Positions 37,081 through 47,719 of a stretch of DNA of 56,905 nucleotides are shown here, one piece after another (position 1 is the stretch's first letter; each line of letters starts with the position of its first letter). The notes beneath the pieces were generated by a model. The model saw nothing but the letters and a program-made list of their open reading frames with translations. It searched no databases and was not told the DNA's origin. The position numbers and the translations under genes are program-made. The DNA lies in assembly GCA_029884425.1 (NCBI GenBank), contig JAOUHV010000014.1, positions 1 to 56,905 on the forward strand, given 5' to 3'. This stretch comes from Gammaproteobacteria bacterium. Lineage in GTDB: Bacteria; Pseudomonadota; Gammaproteobacteria; S012-40.

Positions 37081-38996
37081 GAAACAATACGACCGCGCGT
37101 CGCCACCTGCTCAGTCAACAACTGGGCGAACGCCGAAACCGACATCGAACCCAGCTCTTGGCCGCCCAGGGCCCGCACGGCCACAGACTGGTCAGCAACC
37201 TCTCTGTCACCGACCACCAATAAGTACGGCACACGCTGTAATGTGTGCTCGCGGATTTTAAAGCCTATTTTCTCATTTCTCAAGTCGGCTTTAACCCGGA
37301 AGCCCTGTTTTTTCAAGGTTTCTTCAACTTCACGGACAAAATCGGCCTGCGCATCGGTGATATTCATGATCACCACCTGCTCTGGCGCCAGCCAGACGGG
37401 CATAGCGCCAGCGTAGTTTTCAATCAAAATACCAATAAAACGCTCAAGCGAGCCCAGAATGGCGCGATGCAGCATAACCGGTGTCTTGCGACTACCATCT
37501 TCGGCCACATATTCCGCTCCCAGACGACCCGGCATATTGAAGTCCACCTGAATGGTGCCGCACTGCCAGACGCGACCAATGCAGTCTTTCAGCGAAAATT
37601 CGATCTTCGGACCATAGAATGCGCCCTCGCCGGGCTGCAGATCCCATGGCAACCCCTTGTTATTCAAGGCAGTTTCCAGCGCATGCTCGGCCTTATCCCA
37701 AACATCGTCCGAACCAACACGCACCGCAGGGCGCGTAGACAGCTTGATAATAACTTCGTTAAAACCAAAATCCGCATACACCTTATATAGCAAATCGATA
37801 AATTCTGACACCTCGGACTGAATCTGGTCCTCAGTACAGAAAATATGGGCGTCATCCTGGGTAAAGCCACGCACCCGCATCAAACCATGCAGGGTACCGG
37901 AGGGCTCGTTACGGTGACAGGAACCAAATTCTGCCATACGCAACGGCAGTTCACGGTAGCTTTTCAGACCCTGATTGAAAATCTGGATGTGGCATGGGCA
38001 ATTCATGGGCTTGACCGCATAGTCCCGATTTTCGGAATGAGTGGTAAACATCATGTCCTTGAACTTATCCCAGTGACCGGACTTCTCCCACAGGGAACGA
38101 TCGACCACTTGTGGAGTACGAACTTCCTTATAGCCATGCATACGCAGGGTGTGGCGCACGTACTGCTCCACCTGCTGGTAAATAGACCAGCCCTTGTCAT
38201 GCCAGAACACCATGCCAGGCGCATCTTCCTGGGAATGAAACAGGCCTAGCTGCTTGCCCAAGCGGCGGTGGTCACGCTTTTCCGCCTCTTCGAGGCGATG
38301 CAGATAGGCTTTCAGATCCTTGGCATTGGACCAGGCGGTACCGTAAATGCGCTGCAGCATTTCGTTTTTGGCATTACCACGCCAGTAGGCGCCTGCCACT
38401 TTCATCAGCTTGATCGCCTTCAGGCGGCCGGTACTGGGCACGTGAGGACCACGGCACAGATCAATAAAGTCGCCCTGTTCGTACAGGGAAATGGCTTCGC
38501 TCTCAGGCAGGTCACGAATGATCTCGGCCTTGTATTTTTCGCCCATATTAAGGAAGAAAGCGATGGCCTCGTCGCGCGGCATCAGCTTGCGCTGGATTGG
38601 CGTGTCTGCCTTGACCAGTTCTTCCATGCGTTTTTCGATTTTCGCCAAATCATCTGGCGAGAAGCCGGCGGCATAAGAAAAGTCGTAGTAGAAACCGTTG
38701 TCGATCACTGGACCGATGGTGACCTGCGCCTTGGGATACAGTTGCTTTACAGCCTGCGCCAGCAAGTGCGCACTGGAGTGGCGAATGACTTCCAGACCTT
38801 CCTCATCACGCTCGGTAATAATTGCCAGCGCAACGTCGGTCTCAATCAGGTGCGAGGTATCCAGCAATTTACCGTCGATTTTGCCAGCCAGGGCGGCCTT
38901 GGCCAAACCGGGGCCAATGTTGGCTGCGACATCGTGAATGGTGACGGGGGCATCAAAGGAACGCTTGGAACCGTCGGGAAGGGTAATAACGGGCAT
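37071..38996 (-). CDS. thrS: Threonyl-tRNA synthetase
   Basis: A 641-residue class II synthetase of full length. N-terminal TGS domain (1-60), the editing domain with H-S-S-A-H-L-L-A-x-A and [10 protein letters not shown] (zinc-type HxxxH/C site), the catalytic core with M-N-C-P-C-H and [11 protein letters not shown], and the C-terminal anticodon-binding domain. It charges tRNA-Thr and clears Ser-tRNA-Thr. First gene of the infC operon. It leads into infC with only 3 bases between its TAA and the ATC start. Confidence 0.98.
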   Translation of the reverse strand: MPVITLPDGSKRSFDAPVTIHDVAANIGPGLAKAALAGKIDGKLLDTSHLIETDVALAIITERDEEGLEVIRHSSAHLLAQAVKQLYPKAQVTIGPVIDNGFYYDFSYAAGFSPDDLAKIEKRMEELVKADTPIQRKLMPRDEAIAFFLNMGEKYKAEIIRDLPESEAISLYEQGDFIDLCRGPHVPSTGRLKAIKLMKVAGAYWRGNAKNEMLQRIYGTAWSNAKDLKAYLHRLEEAEKRDHRRLGKQLGLFHSQEDAPGMVFWHDKGWSIYQQVEQYVRHTLRMHGYKEVRTPQVVDRSLWEKSGHWDKFKDMMFTTHSENRDYAVKPMNCPCHIQIFNQGLKSYRELPLRMAEFGSCHRNEPSGTLHGLMRVRGFTQDDAHIFCTEDQIQSEVSEFIDLLYKVYADFGFNEVIIKLSTRPAVRVGSDDVWDKAEHALETALNNKGLPWDLQPGEGAFYGPKIEFSLKDCIGRVWQCGTIQVDFNMPGRLGAEYVAEDGSRKTPVMLHRAILGSLERFIGILIENYAGAMPVWLAPEQVVIMNITDAQADFVREVEETLKKQGFRVKADLRNEKIGFKIREHTLQRVPYLLVVGDREVADQSVAVRALGGQELGSMSVSAFAQLLTEQVATRGRIVSEE

Positions 38997-39046
38997 GAAT
39001 AACTCCTTTTCAGTGGCGATCCCTACGATAGACCGCTTGAAACAAA

Positions 39047-39074
39047 TAAGGCACCGCCCACGGGCGATGCCTTT
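39047..39074 (-). terminator. Terminator after tRNA-Val
   Basis: AAGGCA-C-CGCCC pairs with GGGCG-A-TGCCTT, one A-C mismatch in the stem, and the minus strand continues with TTATTTGTTT. It ends the tRNA-Val transcript before thrS. Confidence 0.8.
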
Positions 39075-39081
39075 TCGAATA

Positions 39082-39158
39082 TGGTAGGCGCGATCGGACT
39101 CGAACCAACGACCCCCACCATGTCAAGGTGGTGCTCTAACCAACTGAGCTACGCGCCT
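39082..39158 (-). tRNA. tRNA-Val (GAC anticodon)
   Basis: A 77-nt cloverleaf with CCA encoded. Anticodon stem CCACC/GGTGG around TTGACAT, acceptor AGGCGCG/CGCGCCT, T-arm GGTTCGAGTCC. All arms pair. Confidence 0.96.
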
Positions 39159-39170
39159 AAAGAGGCCGAA

Positions 39171-39198
39171 ATATTACCATAACATCTGGTTTACACAA
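39171..39198 (-). promoter_or_regulatory. Candidate tRNA-Val promoter
   Basis: Minus-strand TTGTGT and TAATAT separated by 16 bases, with the -10 twelve bases before the tRNA. Good match and position. Confidence 0.6.
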
Positions 39199-39234
39199 CC
39201 AAATTTTAGAGAATTTGACGCGTTTGCTGGTTTT

Positions 39235-41247
39235 TTACTCCAGACCAATGCCCAGATTTTTTTCCTGCAACTGCCTAAGCTGGTCACGAATCCGTGCAGC
39301 GTCCTCAAACTCCAGATTTTTGGCATGCTCACGCATCTGACTTTCCAGTCGTTTGATTTCTTTTTCCAGCGCCGCGCCGGACAGACGCTCGTACGTTGCC
39401 GCTTCTTCAGCCACGCGCGCATATTCGCGCGCACTGCGCTGCGAACCAAAGCCTGCCTCCATCACATCCTTGATGGCTTTTTTCACCCCCACCGGGGTAA
39501 TGCCATGCTGTTCGTTATACGTCCGCTGCTTGGCGCGACGACGATCGGTTTCATCAATGGCCTTGCGCATGGAATTGGTAATGCGATCGGCATACATGAT
39601 GACCCGACCATTGACGTTACGCGCTGCGCGACCAATGGTCTGGATCAGTGAGCGCTCAGAGCGTAAAAAGCCCTCTTTGTCCGCGTCCAGTATCGCCACC
39701 AGCGACACCTCGGGAATATCCAGACCTTCACGCAACAGGTTGATCCCAACCAGTACATCGAACTCACCCAGCCGCAAATCGCGAATAATTTCCACCCGCT
39801 CTACCGTGTCGATGTCCGAGTGCAGGTAACGCACACGCACGCCGTGCTCCATCAGATAATCGGTCAGGTTTTCTGCCATGCGCTTGGTCAAGGTCGTCGC
39901 CAGCACACGCTCTCCAACGTCGGTACATTTGTGAATTTCCGACAGTAAATCATCCACCTGGGTTGCCACCGGACGGATTTCGATTTCCGGGTCTACCAGA
40001 CCGGTGGGGCGCACCACCTGTTCTACCACCGAGCTGGCGTGCTCCTGCTCATACGTCCCCGGCGTGGCTGAAACGAACACCGTCTGCGGCATCAGGTCTT
40101 CAAATTCATTAAATCGCAGCGGGCGATTATCCAGCGCCGAAGGCAGGCGGAAACCGTACTCCACCAGCGTTTCCTTGCGCGAACGATCGCCCTTGTACAT
40201 CGCCCCCACCTGCGGCACGGTCACGTGGCTTTCATCGATGAACAGCAAGCCGTCTTTGGGCAGGTAATCCATCAGTGTTGGCGGCGGCTCACCTGGCCCT
40301 CGCCCCGATAAATAACGCGAATAGTTTTCGATGCCGTTGCAGTAACCCAGCTCCTGCATCATTTCGATATCCATGCGCACCCGCTGCTCCAGGCGCTGCA
40401 CTTCCACCAATTTATTCAGGTCACGCAACTGCGCCAGACGGTCTTTCAGTTCTTCTTTGATGTACTCGATCGCATCCAGAATGGTCTGGCGCGGAGTCAC
40501 GTAATGGGTGGAGGGATAAATGGTCAAACGCGGTACGCGGCGCAAAATCTCGCCGGTCAGGGGATCAAAATAGGCCAGGGATTCAACTTCATCGTCGAAC
40601 AGCTCAATGCGCACTGCCTCGCTGTCCGATTCCGCCGGATGAATATCGATCACCTCACCACGAACACGGAACGTGCCGCGAAATAGCTCCACATCGTTGC
40701 GTTTGTACTGCAATTCCGCCAAGCGTCGCAAAATGGTGCGCTGATCAATGCGCTCGCCGCGCGACACGTGCAACATCATGCTCAGGTAGGACTGCGGGTC
40801 ACCCAAGCCGTAAATCGCGGACACCGTCGCCACCACGATGGTATCGCGGCGCTCCAGCAACGCCTTGGTCGCCGAAAGTCGCATTTGCTCAATATGGTCG
40901 TTTACCGCCGCATCCTTCTCGATAAAGGTATCAGAAGCCGGCACATAGGCCTCGGGCTGGTAATAGTCGTAATAGGAAACGAAGTATTCGACGGAGTTGA
41001 ACGGAAAAAAATCCTTCATCTCACCATATAGTTGGGCAGCCAGGGTCTTGTTGGGCGCCAAAATCAACGCCGGACGCTGCAGGTCCTGGATCAAATTGGC
41101 AACGGTAAAGGTCTTGCCCGAGCCGGTCACTCCCAGCAGGGTTTGATAGGCCTCGCCATTTTGAAGCCCCTGTTTCAGTTGGGCAATGGCGGTCGGCTGA
41201 TCTCCGGATGGTTTAAATGGAGACTGGAGGTCGAAAATTTTGCTCAT
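39235..41247 (-). CDS. uvrB: Excinuclease ABC subunit B
   Basis: A 670-residue nucleotide-excision-repair helicase. Walker A G-V-T-G-S-G-K-T, the [10 protein letters not shown] beta-hairpin that clamps damaged DNA, D-E-S-H Walker B, R-T-x-x-x-R-x-Q-x-I-G-R-A-A-R motif VI and the C-terminal UVR domain (E-x-Q-M-x-x-x-A-x-x-L-x-F-E-x-A-A) are present. ATG 41247 gives the usual N-terminus M-S-K; the frame is open 6 codons further. Divergent from the aminotransferase, with 76 bases between starts. Confidence 0.98.
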   Translation of the reverse strand: MSKIFDLQSPFKPSGDQPTAIAQLKQGLQNGEAYQTLLGVTGSGKTFTVANLIQDLQRPALILAPNKTLAAQLYGEMKDFFPFNSVEYFVSYYDYYQPEAYVPASDTFIEKDAAVNDHIEQMRLSATKALLERRDTIVVATVSAIYGLGDPQSYLSMMLHVSRGERIDQRTILRRLAELQYKRNDVELFRGTFRVRGEVIDIHPAESDSEAVRIELFDDEVESLAYFDPLTGEILRRVPRLTIYPSTHYVTPRQTILDAIEYIKEELKDRLAQLRDLNKLVEVQRLEQRVRMDIEMMQELGYCNGIENYSRYLSGRGPGEPPPTLMDYLPKDGLLFIDESHVTVPQVGAMYKGDRSRKETLVEYGFRLPSALDNRPLRFNEFEDLMPQTVFVSATPGTYEQEHASSVVEQVVRPTGLVDPEIEIRPVATQVDDLLSEIHKCTDVGERVLATTLTKRMAENLTDYLMEHGVRVRYLHSDIDTVERVEIIRDLRLGEFDVLVGINLLREGLDIPEVSLVAILDADKEGFLRSERSLIQTIGRAARNVNGRVIMYADRITNSMRKAIDETDRRRAKQRTYNEQHGITPVGVKKAIKDVMEAGFGSQRSAREYARVAEEAATYERLSGAALEKEIKRLESQMREHAKNLEFEDAARIRDQLRQLQEKNLGIGLE

Positions 41248-41323
41248 CTGGTTTTTTGCACACAAACAATCGAGTATATTAGCGCATCTGATTTATAGCC
41301 AGAACGATTTAACGAGGAATCCC

Positions 41324-42511
41324 TTGAAACAGACGCTTTCGCATCGTGCCCGACAACTGAAGCCATCACCCACTCTGGCAGTCACTGCCCGAGCTGCCGC
41401 CCTGCGCGCAGCAGGCAAAGACATTATTGGCTTGGGCGCCGGTGAACCCGACTTTGACACCCCCGCCCACATCAAGGCGGCAGCGATTGACGCCATCAAC
41501 AAGGGATTCACCAAGTACACCAATGTTGACGGTACGCCTCAGCTCAAGCAAGCCATCATCACAAAGTTCAAGCGTGACAATGGCTTAACCTATACGCCCA
41601 AGCAGATCCTGGTTTCCTGCGGTGGCAAGCACAGCTTTTACAACCTGTGCCAGGCCCTGCTGGACGAAGGCGACGAAGTCATCGTTCCCGCGCCCTACTG
41701 GGTGTCTTACCCGCCCATGGTGGAGATGACCGGTGCCAAAGCCGTCATCGTCGACGGCCCGGCCTCGCAGGGCTTCAAGATCACTGCCCAGCAACTGCAA
41801 GCCGCGATCACTGACAAAACCCGCATGGTGATCATCAACAGCCCGTCCAATCCGACCGGTGCAGTGTACACCATCAGCGAACTGAAAGCCCTGGGCGAAG
41901 TGCTGCGCAAGTATCCCGACATTCTGGTGGTCTCGGATGACATCTACGAAGCCATCGTCTGGAAAGGCGAGCCTTGCCGCAACATCCTGACCGAAACACC
42001 CGAACTGTACGATCACACCATCGTCCTCAACGGCGTATCCAAAGCCTACTCCATGACCGGCTGGCGCATCGGCTATGCCGCTGGCCCCGCGTGGATCATC
42101 GAAGCGATGACCACCATCCAGTCGCAAAGCACCTCCAACCCCACCTCGATTGCCCAGGTGGCAGCACAGGTGGCACTGGAGCAAAGTCAGGAATGCATTC
42201 AGGAAATGCTCACGGCGTTCGAAGCGCGCCATCATCATGTGCATGCACGCCTAAACCAACTGCCCAATGTCACCTGCAACGATGCGCAGGGCGCGTTCTA
42301 TCTGCTGCCGGATTTCAGCCAGGTGATTGAGCGCCTTGACGGCATCAACAACGACATCGAACTGGGCGAATGGCTGCTGGAACACGCCGGCGTCGCCTTG
42401 GTGCCCGGTTCTGCGTTTGGTGCCCCCGGTTTCATGCGCCTGTCGTTCGCTACCTCGCTGACCAATCTGGACAAAGCACTGGACCGAATCGCTGAGGCGC
42501 TTAACAAATAA
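41324..42511 (+). CDS. Class-I aspartate aminotransferase (Igamma)
   Basis: A 395-residue pyridoxal-phosphate enzyme, likely aspartate (or aspartate/prephenate) aminotransferase. The PLP lysine is in N-G-V-S-K-A-Y-S-M-T-G-W-R-I-G-Y. Substrate-binding features include the G-A-G-E-P-D-F-D-T-P N-terminal loop, N-S-P-S-N-P-T-G and the C-terminal R-L-S-F-A Arg. The start is TTG 41324, seven bases after GAGG; the frame is open upstream to 41240, but those codons overlap the uvrB start and do not match the family. It interconverts aspartate and oxaloacetate with glutamate. uvrB next to an aminotransferase is common in gammaproteobacteria. Confidence 0.93.
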   Translation: MKQTLSHRARQLKPSPTLAVTARAAALRAAGKDIIGLGAGEPDFDTPAHIKAAAIDAINKGFTKYTNVDGTPQLKQAIITKFKRDNGLTYTPKQILVSCGGKHSFYNLCQALLDEGDEVIVPAPYWVSYPPMVEMTGAKAVIVDGPASQGFKITAQQLQAAITDKTRMVIINSPSNPTGAVYTISELKALGEVLRKYPDILVVSDDIYEAIVWKGEPCRNILTETPELYDHTIVLNGVSKAYSMTGWRIGYAAGPAWIIEAMTTIQSQSTSNPTSIAQVAAQVALEQSQECIQEMLTAFEARHHHVHARLNQLPNVTCNDAQGAFYLLPDFSQVIERLDGINNDIELGEWLLEHAGVALVPGSAFGAPGFMRLSFATSLTNLDKALDRIAEALNK

Positions 42512-42540
42512 TCAAACAAATTAAAAACTTAACAAAGGTG

Positions 42541-42569
42541 TTGACGTAACGGGAGCGTATCCCTATTAT
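42541..42569 (+). promoter_or_regulatory. Promoter of tRNA-Asn
   Basis: TTGACG and TATTAT are separated by exactly 17 bases, and the -10 ends 16 bases before the tRNA. A near-consensus sigma-70 promoter with a GCGCG-like discriminator. Confidence 0.88.
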
Positions 42570-42585
42570 ACGCGTCACCAACGAT

Positions 42586-42661
42586 TCCTCGATAGCTCAG
42601 TCGGTAGAGCAAATGACTGTTAATCATTGGGTCACTGGTTCGAGTCCAGTTCGAGGAGCCA
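42586..42661 (+). tRNA. tRNA-Asn (GTT anticodon)
   Basis: A 76-nt cloverleaf with CCA encoded; acceptor TCCTCGA/TCGAGGA, anticodon loop CTGTTAA between AATGA and TCATT, T-arm GGTTCGAGTCC. Complete, with own promoter and terminator. Confidence 0.97.
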
Positions 42662-42667
42662 TATTCA

Positions 42668-42699
42668 AAAAGCCTAGCAGGCAACCCTGCTAGGCTTTT
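42668..42699 (+). terminator. Terminator of tRNA-Asn
   Basis: AGCCTAGCAGG pairs with CCTGCTAGGCT around a 4-base loop, followed by a T-run. It begins about ten bases after the tRNA. Confidence 0.92.
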
Positions 42700-42702
42700 T
42701 TA

Positions 42703-43275
42703 TTCGGTGCCACCAAAGTGCTACCACTCGCCAAATGAGTTTTTACTCTGACCCCGAATATCCGGATAACAAGACCCACTAATACCACCGGAATCTTTAT
42801 TTCCATAACAATCCCCCCGCTATCTCCCCCCTCCGTAGTAAACTCACAGCAGGGATAAAAAAACGAAGAAGATTACTAAGCTAAAATAGGGCAAATCAAA
42901 TCCCCACCCACTTTGCTCAAAGTTCCTCTGTTTTGAACCTTGAGCATGAAATCACATCATGCCCAAGTGATCAGGATGGCAATAGAAGAACTGATCATCC
43001 GCTGGGCCGATGACTACCACTTATTCACCGATGTATTGGTCGATTTCCGTTTGGCCTGCGGTACAGCCTGCATTGATTTGGTTGCAGTTGCCATCGCTTA
43101 ATGTATGGCCTACCCCCATGACTCTCCACGAATATTCTTTGTGGAAGGGATAATTCCCCAAAAAACGTGGTCAATAGCTGTGCAGTGACGACAATGATTG
43201 ACCCCAAATAATTTAAAACAACAAGATGGGGCATGTTCCACCCGGTTATTTGCAGTTGATAAATCTGGGGCCGAT
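42703..43275 (+). other. 573-base gap with no recognised gene
   Basis: Between the tRNA-Asn terminator and the Kef-type gene I see no conserved gene. The longest plausible frame is 42946-43101 (51 codons, ATG, containing A-I-E-E-L-I-I-R-W-A-D-D-Y), without a clear ribosome site or family. Composition shifts between AT-rich (42780-42900) and mixed stretches. The gap stands exactly at the border between core genes and the accessory cation-transport operon, so it may hold debris of an insertion at the tRNA and the operon's promoter. Confidence 0.4.
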
Positions 43276-44943
43276 ATGCCAACCTTTGAGAGTGTGTTCT
43301 ACGAAATAGCCGCGTTACTGGCTGTCGCCTCGGTCGTGGGAGCCATTGGGGTCTGGCTTCGTCAACCGCTTATCGTTTCATTTATTGCCGCCGGCATTCT
43401 GGTCGGTCCCAGTGGCTTCGAATGGGTTGGTGCCAGTGACCAGGTTGAGTTGCTGGCAAAAATGGGCATTGCACTGCTGCTGTTTGTGGTGGGGCTGAAG
43501 CTGGATTTGCATATCATCCGCACCCTGGGACTGGTCGCATTGGCGACCGGGCTTGGTCAGGTTTTTTTTACCTCTGTCATCGGGTATCTGATCGCCATCG
43601 CTCTGGGAATGACGCCCGTAACCGCCCTCTATGTGGCTGTGGCATTAACCTTCTCCAGTACCATCATCATCGTCAAACTGCTCTCGGACAAAAAAGAAAT
43701 CGATGCGCTGCACGGCCGCATTGCCGTAGGTTTTCTTATTGTCCAGGACATTGTCGTGGTTCTGGTAATGATCGGTCTCGCCGCACTGGGAGTCGGTACT
43801 TCGGCAGAGTCTGGCGGGATTGGCGTGGAAATGCTGTACGTCCTGTTCAAAGGCCTCGCTATGCTGGTGGTGGTGGCATTGCTGATGCGTTATGTATTGC
43901 CCTGGCTGACCCGTCATCTGGCGCGCTCTGTGGAATTGCTGGTGTTATTCGCCATTGCCTGGGCGGTGTTGTTGGCCTCCATTGGCGATGCCCTGGGTTT
44001 CAGCAAGGAAGTCGGTGCCTTTCTGGCGGGTGTTTCGCTCGCTTCAACACCTTTCAGGGAAACCATCGGCGCACGTTTGGTCGGTCTGCGGGATTTTCTG
44101 TTGCTGTTCTTTTTCATTGATCTGGGTGCAGGGCTGGAGATAGCAACACTTGGCGACCAGCTTGGCTCGGCAATCATCCTGTCGCTGTTTGTTCTGATCG
44201 GCAATCCATTGATCGTCCTGATCATCATGGGCGTCATGGGTTATCGCAAACGCACCTCGTTTCTGGCGGGACTGACCGTTGCCCAAATCAGTGAATTTTC
44301 GCTGATCATGATTGCGCTCGGTCTGAGTCTGGGGCATGTTGAGGTTGAGACTGTCGGTCTGGTCACCCTGGTGGGACTGATTACCATCAGCGGTTCAACC
44401 TACATGATTCTCTACTCTCATGTGCTCTACGAAAAACTGGCACCATGGCTGAGTATTTTTGAACGCAAACACTCCAACCGCGAAACCGCCTACGACGGTA
44501 ACTCCCAAGGCGATGAGGACATGATCGTTCTCGGGCTTGGGCGATATGGGCGAGGCGTTAGCCAATTGCTAAAAGAACGTGGCTACCATGTATTAGGAGT
44601 AGACTTTGATCCAGAAACCATACGCACACTGCAGAAAGATGGCTATGTTATTCACTATGGCGATGCCGAAGATCCGGAATTTTTGGGTTCGCTTCCGCTG
44701 GATCGGGTGAAATGGGTAATCAGTACCGCGCCGGAAATTCAGGTCAACCTCGCCCTGTTGCAGGGCCTGGTCCATCACTCGTTTGCAGGAAAAGTGGCAG
44801 TTACCGCGCACAACCATCGTGACGCACTATTGTTAAAACAAGCCGGTGCTGATCTGGTGCTTCGTCCATATGCCGATGCCGCCAAGGAAGGTGTAGATAG
44901 ACTGCTTTCCCTTCCCTTTGCGAAACAGGAGAGCGACCATTGA
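43276..44943 (+). CDS. Kef/CPA2-type cation:proton antiporter with RCK domain
   Basis: A 555-residue membrane protein with about twelve membrane helices of the CPA2 fold (residues 5-385) and a cytoplasmic TrkA-N/RCK nucleotide-binding domain (from ~415: I-V-L-G-L-G-R-Y-G-R-G, then D-x-D-P-E). Features of the core include L-L-L-F-V-V-G-L-K-L-D and a Q-D-I-V-V-V-L helix. It should exchange K+ (or Na+) for H+ under nucleotide control. The ATG at 43276 has GGGG nearby; the frame from 43198 adds a non-conserved stretch. It is the first gene of the cation operon, and its stop overlaps the TTG start of the next gene. Confidence 0.88.
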   Translation: MPTFESVFYEIAALLAVASVVGAIGVWLRQPLIVSFIAAGILVGPSGFEWVGASDQVELLAKMGIALLLFVVGLKLDLHIIRTLGLVALATGLGQVFFTSVIGYLIAIALGMTPVTALYVAVALTFSSTIIIVKLLSDKKEIDALHGRIAVGFLIVQDIVVVLVMIGLAALGVGTSAESGGIGVEMLYVLFKGLAMLVVVALLMRYVLPWLTRHLARSVELLVLFAIAWAVLLASIGDALGFSKEVGAFLAGVSLASTPFRETIGARLVGLRDFLLLFFFIDLGAGLEIATLGDQLGSAIILSLFVLIGNPLIVLIIMGVMGYRKRTSFLAGLTVAQISEFSLIMIALGLSLGHVEVETVGLVTLVGLITISGSTYMILYSHVLYEKLAPWLSIFERKHSNRETAYDGNSQGDEDMIVLGLGRYGRGVSQLLKERGYHVLGVDFDPETIRTLQKDGYVIHYGDAEDPEFLGSLPLDRVKWVISTAPEIQVNLALLQGLVHHSFAGKVAVTAHNHRDALLLKQAGADLVLRPYADAAKEGVDRLLSLPFAKQESDH

Positions 44944-47672
44944 TAACTGACAAATCAGCAAGCGAAGGTGTTTTTCCCGTCACTGAGCAGACAAACTGGC
45001 ATGCCATGCCGGTGGAGCAGGTGCTTGCCACGCTGGATACCACAGAGGAAGGACTGGACGAGGCCCAGGCAGACAACCGGCTGAGACAATATGGGCCAAA
45101 CCGTCTGCCCGAAACCAAGCCACGCAATGCGCTGCTGCGTTTCCTGTCACATTTTCACAATCTGCTGATCTATGTTCTGCTGGCGGCGGCATCGATTACC
45201 GCCACGCTGGGACATTGGATCGACACCGGCGTGATTCTTTCTGTGGTGATAGTCAATGCCATCATCGGTTTTATTCAGGAAGGCAAGGCGGAAAACGCAC
45301 TGGCCGCGATACGCCAACTGTTATCGCCTGGGGCGATGGTCATACGTGGTTCACGGAAAATCCGCATCGATGCTGATCAACTGGTTCCAGGCGACATTGT
45401 TATGCTGCAAGCCGGCGACAAGGTTCCCTCCGATCTTCGTTTGCTGAAAACAAAAAGCCTGCAGATCCAGGAAGCGGTACTGACCGGCGAATCCATCGCC
45501 GTAGAAAAACAAACACTGCCGCTTGCCGAGGACACGGTGCTAGCCGATCGGATTTGTCTGGCTTACTCCGGCACACTGGTCAGCTATGGCCATGGCATGG
45601 GAGTGGTTATCGCCACGGGTGCATCAACCCAGATTGGATATATCAGCATACTGGTTTCCCGGGTTCAGACATTGACCACACCGCTGCTGGTAAAAATGTC
45701 CGTGTTTGCACGCTGGCTGACGCTGGTAGTACTGTTACTCGCGACGCTGGTTTTTATTTTCGGCATCAGTCTGCGGGACTACAGCACCGTCGAGATGTTC
45801 ATGACCGTGGTTGGCCTGGCAGTCGCCGCCATTCCCGAAGGGCTGCCCACCATCCTCAGCATCACACTTGCCATTGGCGTACAACGCATGGCAACACGCA
45901 GGGCGATCATCCGCAGCCTGCCAGCAGTTGAAACACTTGGCTCTGTAAGCATCATCTGTACTGATAAAACCGGCACACTGACACGCAATGAGATGACCGT
46001 GTGCAGTGTGATTTGTGACGGCAATGTCTACGCAGTCAGTGGTGCGGGATATGAACCTCATGGAAGTTTTTCCAGCGCTGGCAACAGTATTGACGTTGAT
46101 GAAAACGAGATACTGATACAAACCTTGCGTGCCGGCAGTCTGTGCAACGATACTGCCCTGGCACATGAAAACAATCACTGGCAGGTGCACGGCAATCCCA
46201 CGGAAGGCGCATTACTGATTGCCTGCCTCAAGGCCGGCATACAGCCTGAAACAGAAATCCGTCAATATCCCCGAACTGATTTGATTCCCTTTGATTCCGA
46301 ACACAAATTCATGGCCACGCTGCATCATGATCATGAAGGCAACGGATTTGTCTATCTCAAAGGCGCACCAGAGCGGGTGCTAAACATGTGTAGCCGCCAA
46401 CGCACAAAGTCGGGAGATGTTCCACTTGATCAACACTTCTGGCTGGGTCAGATTGAACAATTGGCCCATCAAGGTCAACGCGTACTGGCAATAGCGTGCA
46501 AGACTGCTGATCCCTTGATGCGTAATCTCGATTTTCAGCACGTCGAAAACGGCCTTGTTCTGCTGGGACTGTTTGGGCTGAATGATCCTCCAAGAGAAGA
46601 AGCCATTAGTGCAGTACAGCAGTGTCAGGCCGCTGGTATTCGTATCAAAATGATTACCGGAGATCACGCAACAACGGCACGCTCGATTGCTGCCCAGCTT
46701 AATCTGACAAACACCAGCGAAGCGATTACCGGCCATGATATTGACCATATGGACGAAAGCACGCTGCTGGAAAAAGTAAAACACGTCGACGTATATGCCC
46801 GCGTCAGCCCGGAGCACAAACTGCGACTGGTGACGCTGCTGCAAAGCCAGGGAGAAATCGTCGCCATGACCGGCGATGGCGTCAACGATGCGCCTGCGCT
46901 GAAACGCGCAGATGTTGGTATTGCCATGGGAAAAAAAGGCACCGAGGCCGCCAAAGAGGCGTCCGAAATGGTGATAACCGATGACAACTTTGCATCCATT
47001 GCACGCGCGGTCGAAGAAGGACGTACGGTTTACGACAATCTCAAAAAAGCCATCGTGTTTTTGCTGCCGGTAAACGGCGGTGAATCGTTGAGCATTATCG
47101 CCGCCATACTGCTTGGTTTCACTCTGCCCATCACACCTCTGCAACTTTTGTGGGTCAATATGGTGAGTTCGGTAGCTCTCGCCATGGCCCTGGCGTTTGA
47201 GCCCGGTGAAGCGAACATCATGCGCCGCCCTCCCCGTCCGGTGAATGAGGCTCTGCTTTCTGGATTCCTTCTGTGGCGTGTTGCGCTGGTTTCCATACTT
47301 TTTGCGGCTGGTGTTTTCGGCATATTCAGTTGGTCCCAATATCATGGCGCAACACTGGAAGAATCTCGCACCTATGCAGTTAATGCATTGGTGGTAATGG
47401 AGGTGTTCTACCTTTTCAGCGTGCGCTACATATACTCACCATCGCTGACCATCAAGGGATTGTTTGGCACTCGCGCTGTCATAGCCGCCGTCATCATCGT
47501 TGTGGTGATGCAACTGATTTTCACCTACGCACCGTTCATGGAAAAACTGTTTGATACCCGCCCTATAGATTTTTCTCACGGCTTTGAAATTATACTTCTT
47601 GGAGTGCTCTTTTTCGGAATTCTGGAGATAGAGAAATGGATTAGACGACGCAACTGGTCCAAAAATCCATAA
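44940..47672 (+). CDS. P-type cation ATPase with altered ion site
   Basis: A 910-residue P-type ATPase starting at TTG (AGGAGAG upstream), overlapping the antiporter stop. T-G-E-S, D-K-T-G-T-L-T (Asp about 342), T-G-D-G-V-N-D-A-P and M4 P-E-G-L-P are present. M5 keeps N-G-G-E, but M6 reads N-M-V-S-S-V-A-L where Ca2+ pumps have N-L-V-T-D-G-L-P, so the key Asp is replaced by Ser. It therefore probably does not pump Ca2+ in the SERCA way; Na+ or K+ is a reasonable guess from the operon, which otherwise handles monovalent cations. It differs in this respect from the ATPase at 3534. Confidence 0.87.
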   Translation: MITDKSASEGVFPVTEQTNWHAMPVEQVLATLDTTEEGLDEAQADNRLRQYGPNRLPETKPRNALLRFLSHFHNLLIYVLLAAASITATLGHWIDTGVILSVVIVNAIIGFIQEGKAENALAAIRQLLSPGAMVIRGSRKIRIDADQLVPGDIVMLQAGDKVPSDLRLLKTKSLQIQEAVLTGESIAVEKQTLPLAEDTVLADRICLAYSGTLVSYGHGMGVVIATGASTQIGYISILVSRVQTLTTPLLVKMSVFARWLTLVVLLLATLVFIFGISLRDYSTVEMFMTVVGLAVAAIPEGLPTILSITLAIGVQRMATRRAIIRSLPAVETLGSVSIICTDKTGTLTRNEMTVCSVICDGNVYAVSGAGYEPHGSFSSAGNSIDVDENEILIQTLRAGSLCNDTALAHENNHWQVHGNPTEGALLIACLKAGIQPETEIRQYPRTDLIPFDSEHKFMATLHHDHEGNGFVYLKGAPERVLNMCSRQRTKSGDVPLDQHFWLGQIEQLAHQGQRVLAIACKTADPLMRNLDFQHVENGLVLLGLFGLNDPPREEAISAVQQCQAAGIRIKMITGDHATTARSIAAQLNLTNTSEAITGHDIDHMDESTLLEKVKHVDVYARVSPEHKLRLVTLLQSQGEIVAMTGDGVNDAPALKRADVGIAMGKKGTEAAKEASEMVITDDNFASIARAVEEGRTVYDNLKKAIVFLLPVNGGESLSIIAAILLGFTLPITPLQLLWVNMVSSVALAMALAFEPGEANIMRRPPRPVNEALLSGFLLWRVALVSILFAAGVFGIFSWSQYHGATLEESRTYAVNALVVMEVFYLFSVRYIYSPSLTIKGLFGTRAVIAAVIIVVVMQLIFTYAPFMEKLFDTRPIDFSHGFEIILLGVLFFGILEIEKWIRRRNWSKNP

Positions 47673-47719
47673 CAGACATTGGAAGACAGAGATTCTCAGA
47701 AGAGAAACAGAGGACAGCC

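Noticed and set aside
43025-43282. 85-residue minus-strand frame in the gap before the Kef-type gene
   Set aside because: No ribosome site, no family, overlaps the start of the antiporter gene on the other strand.
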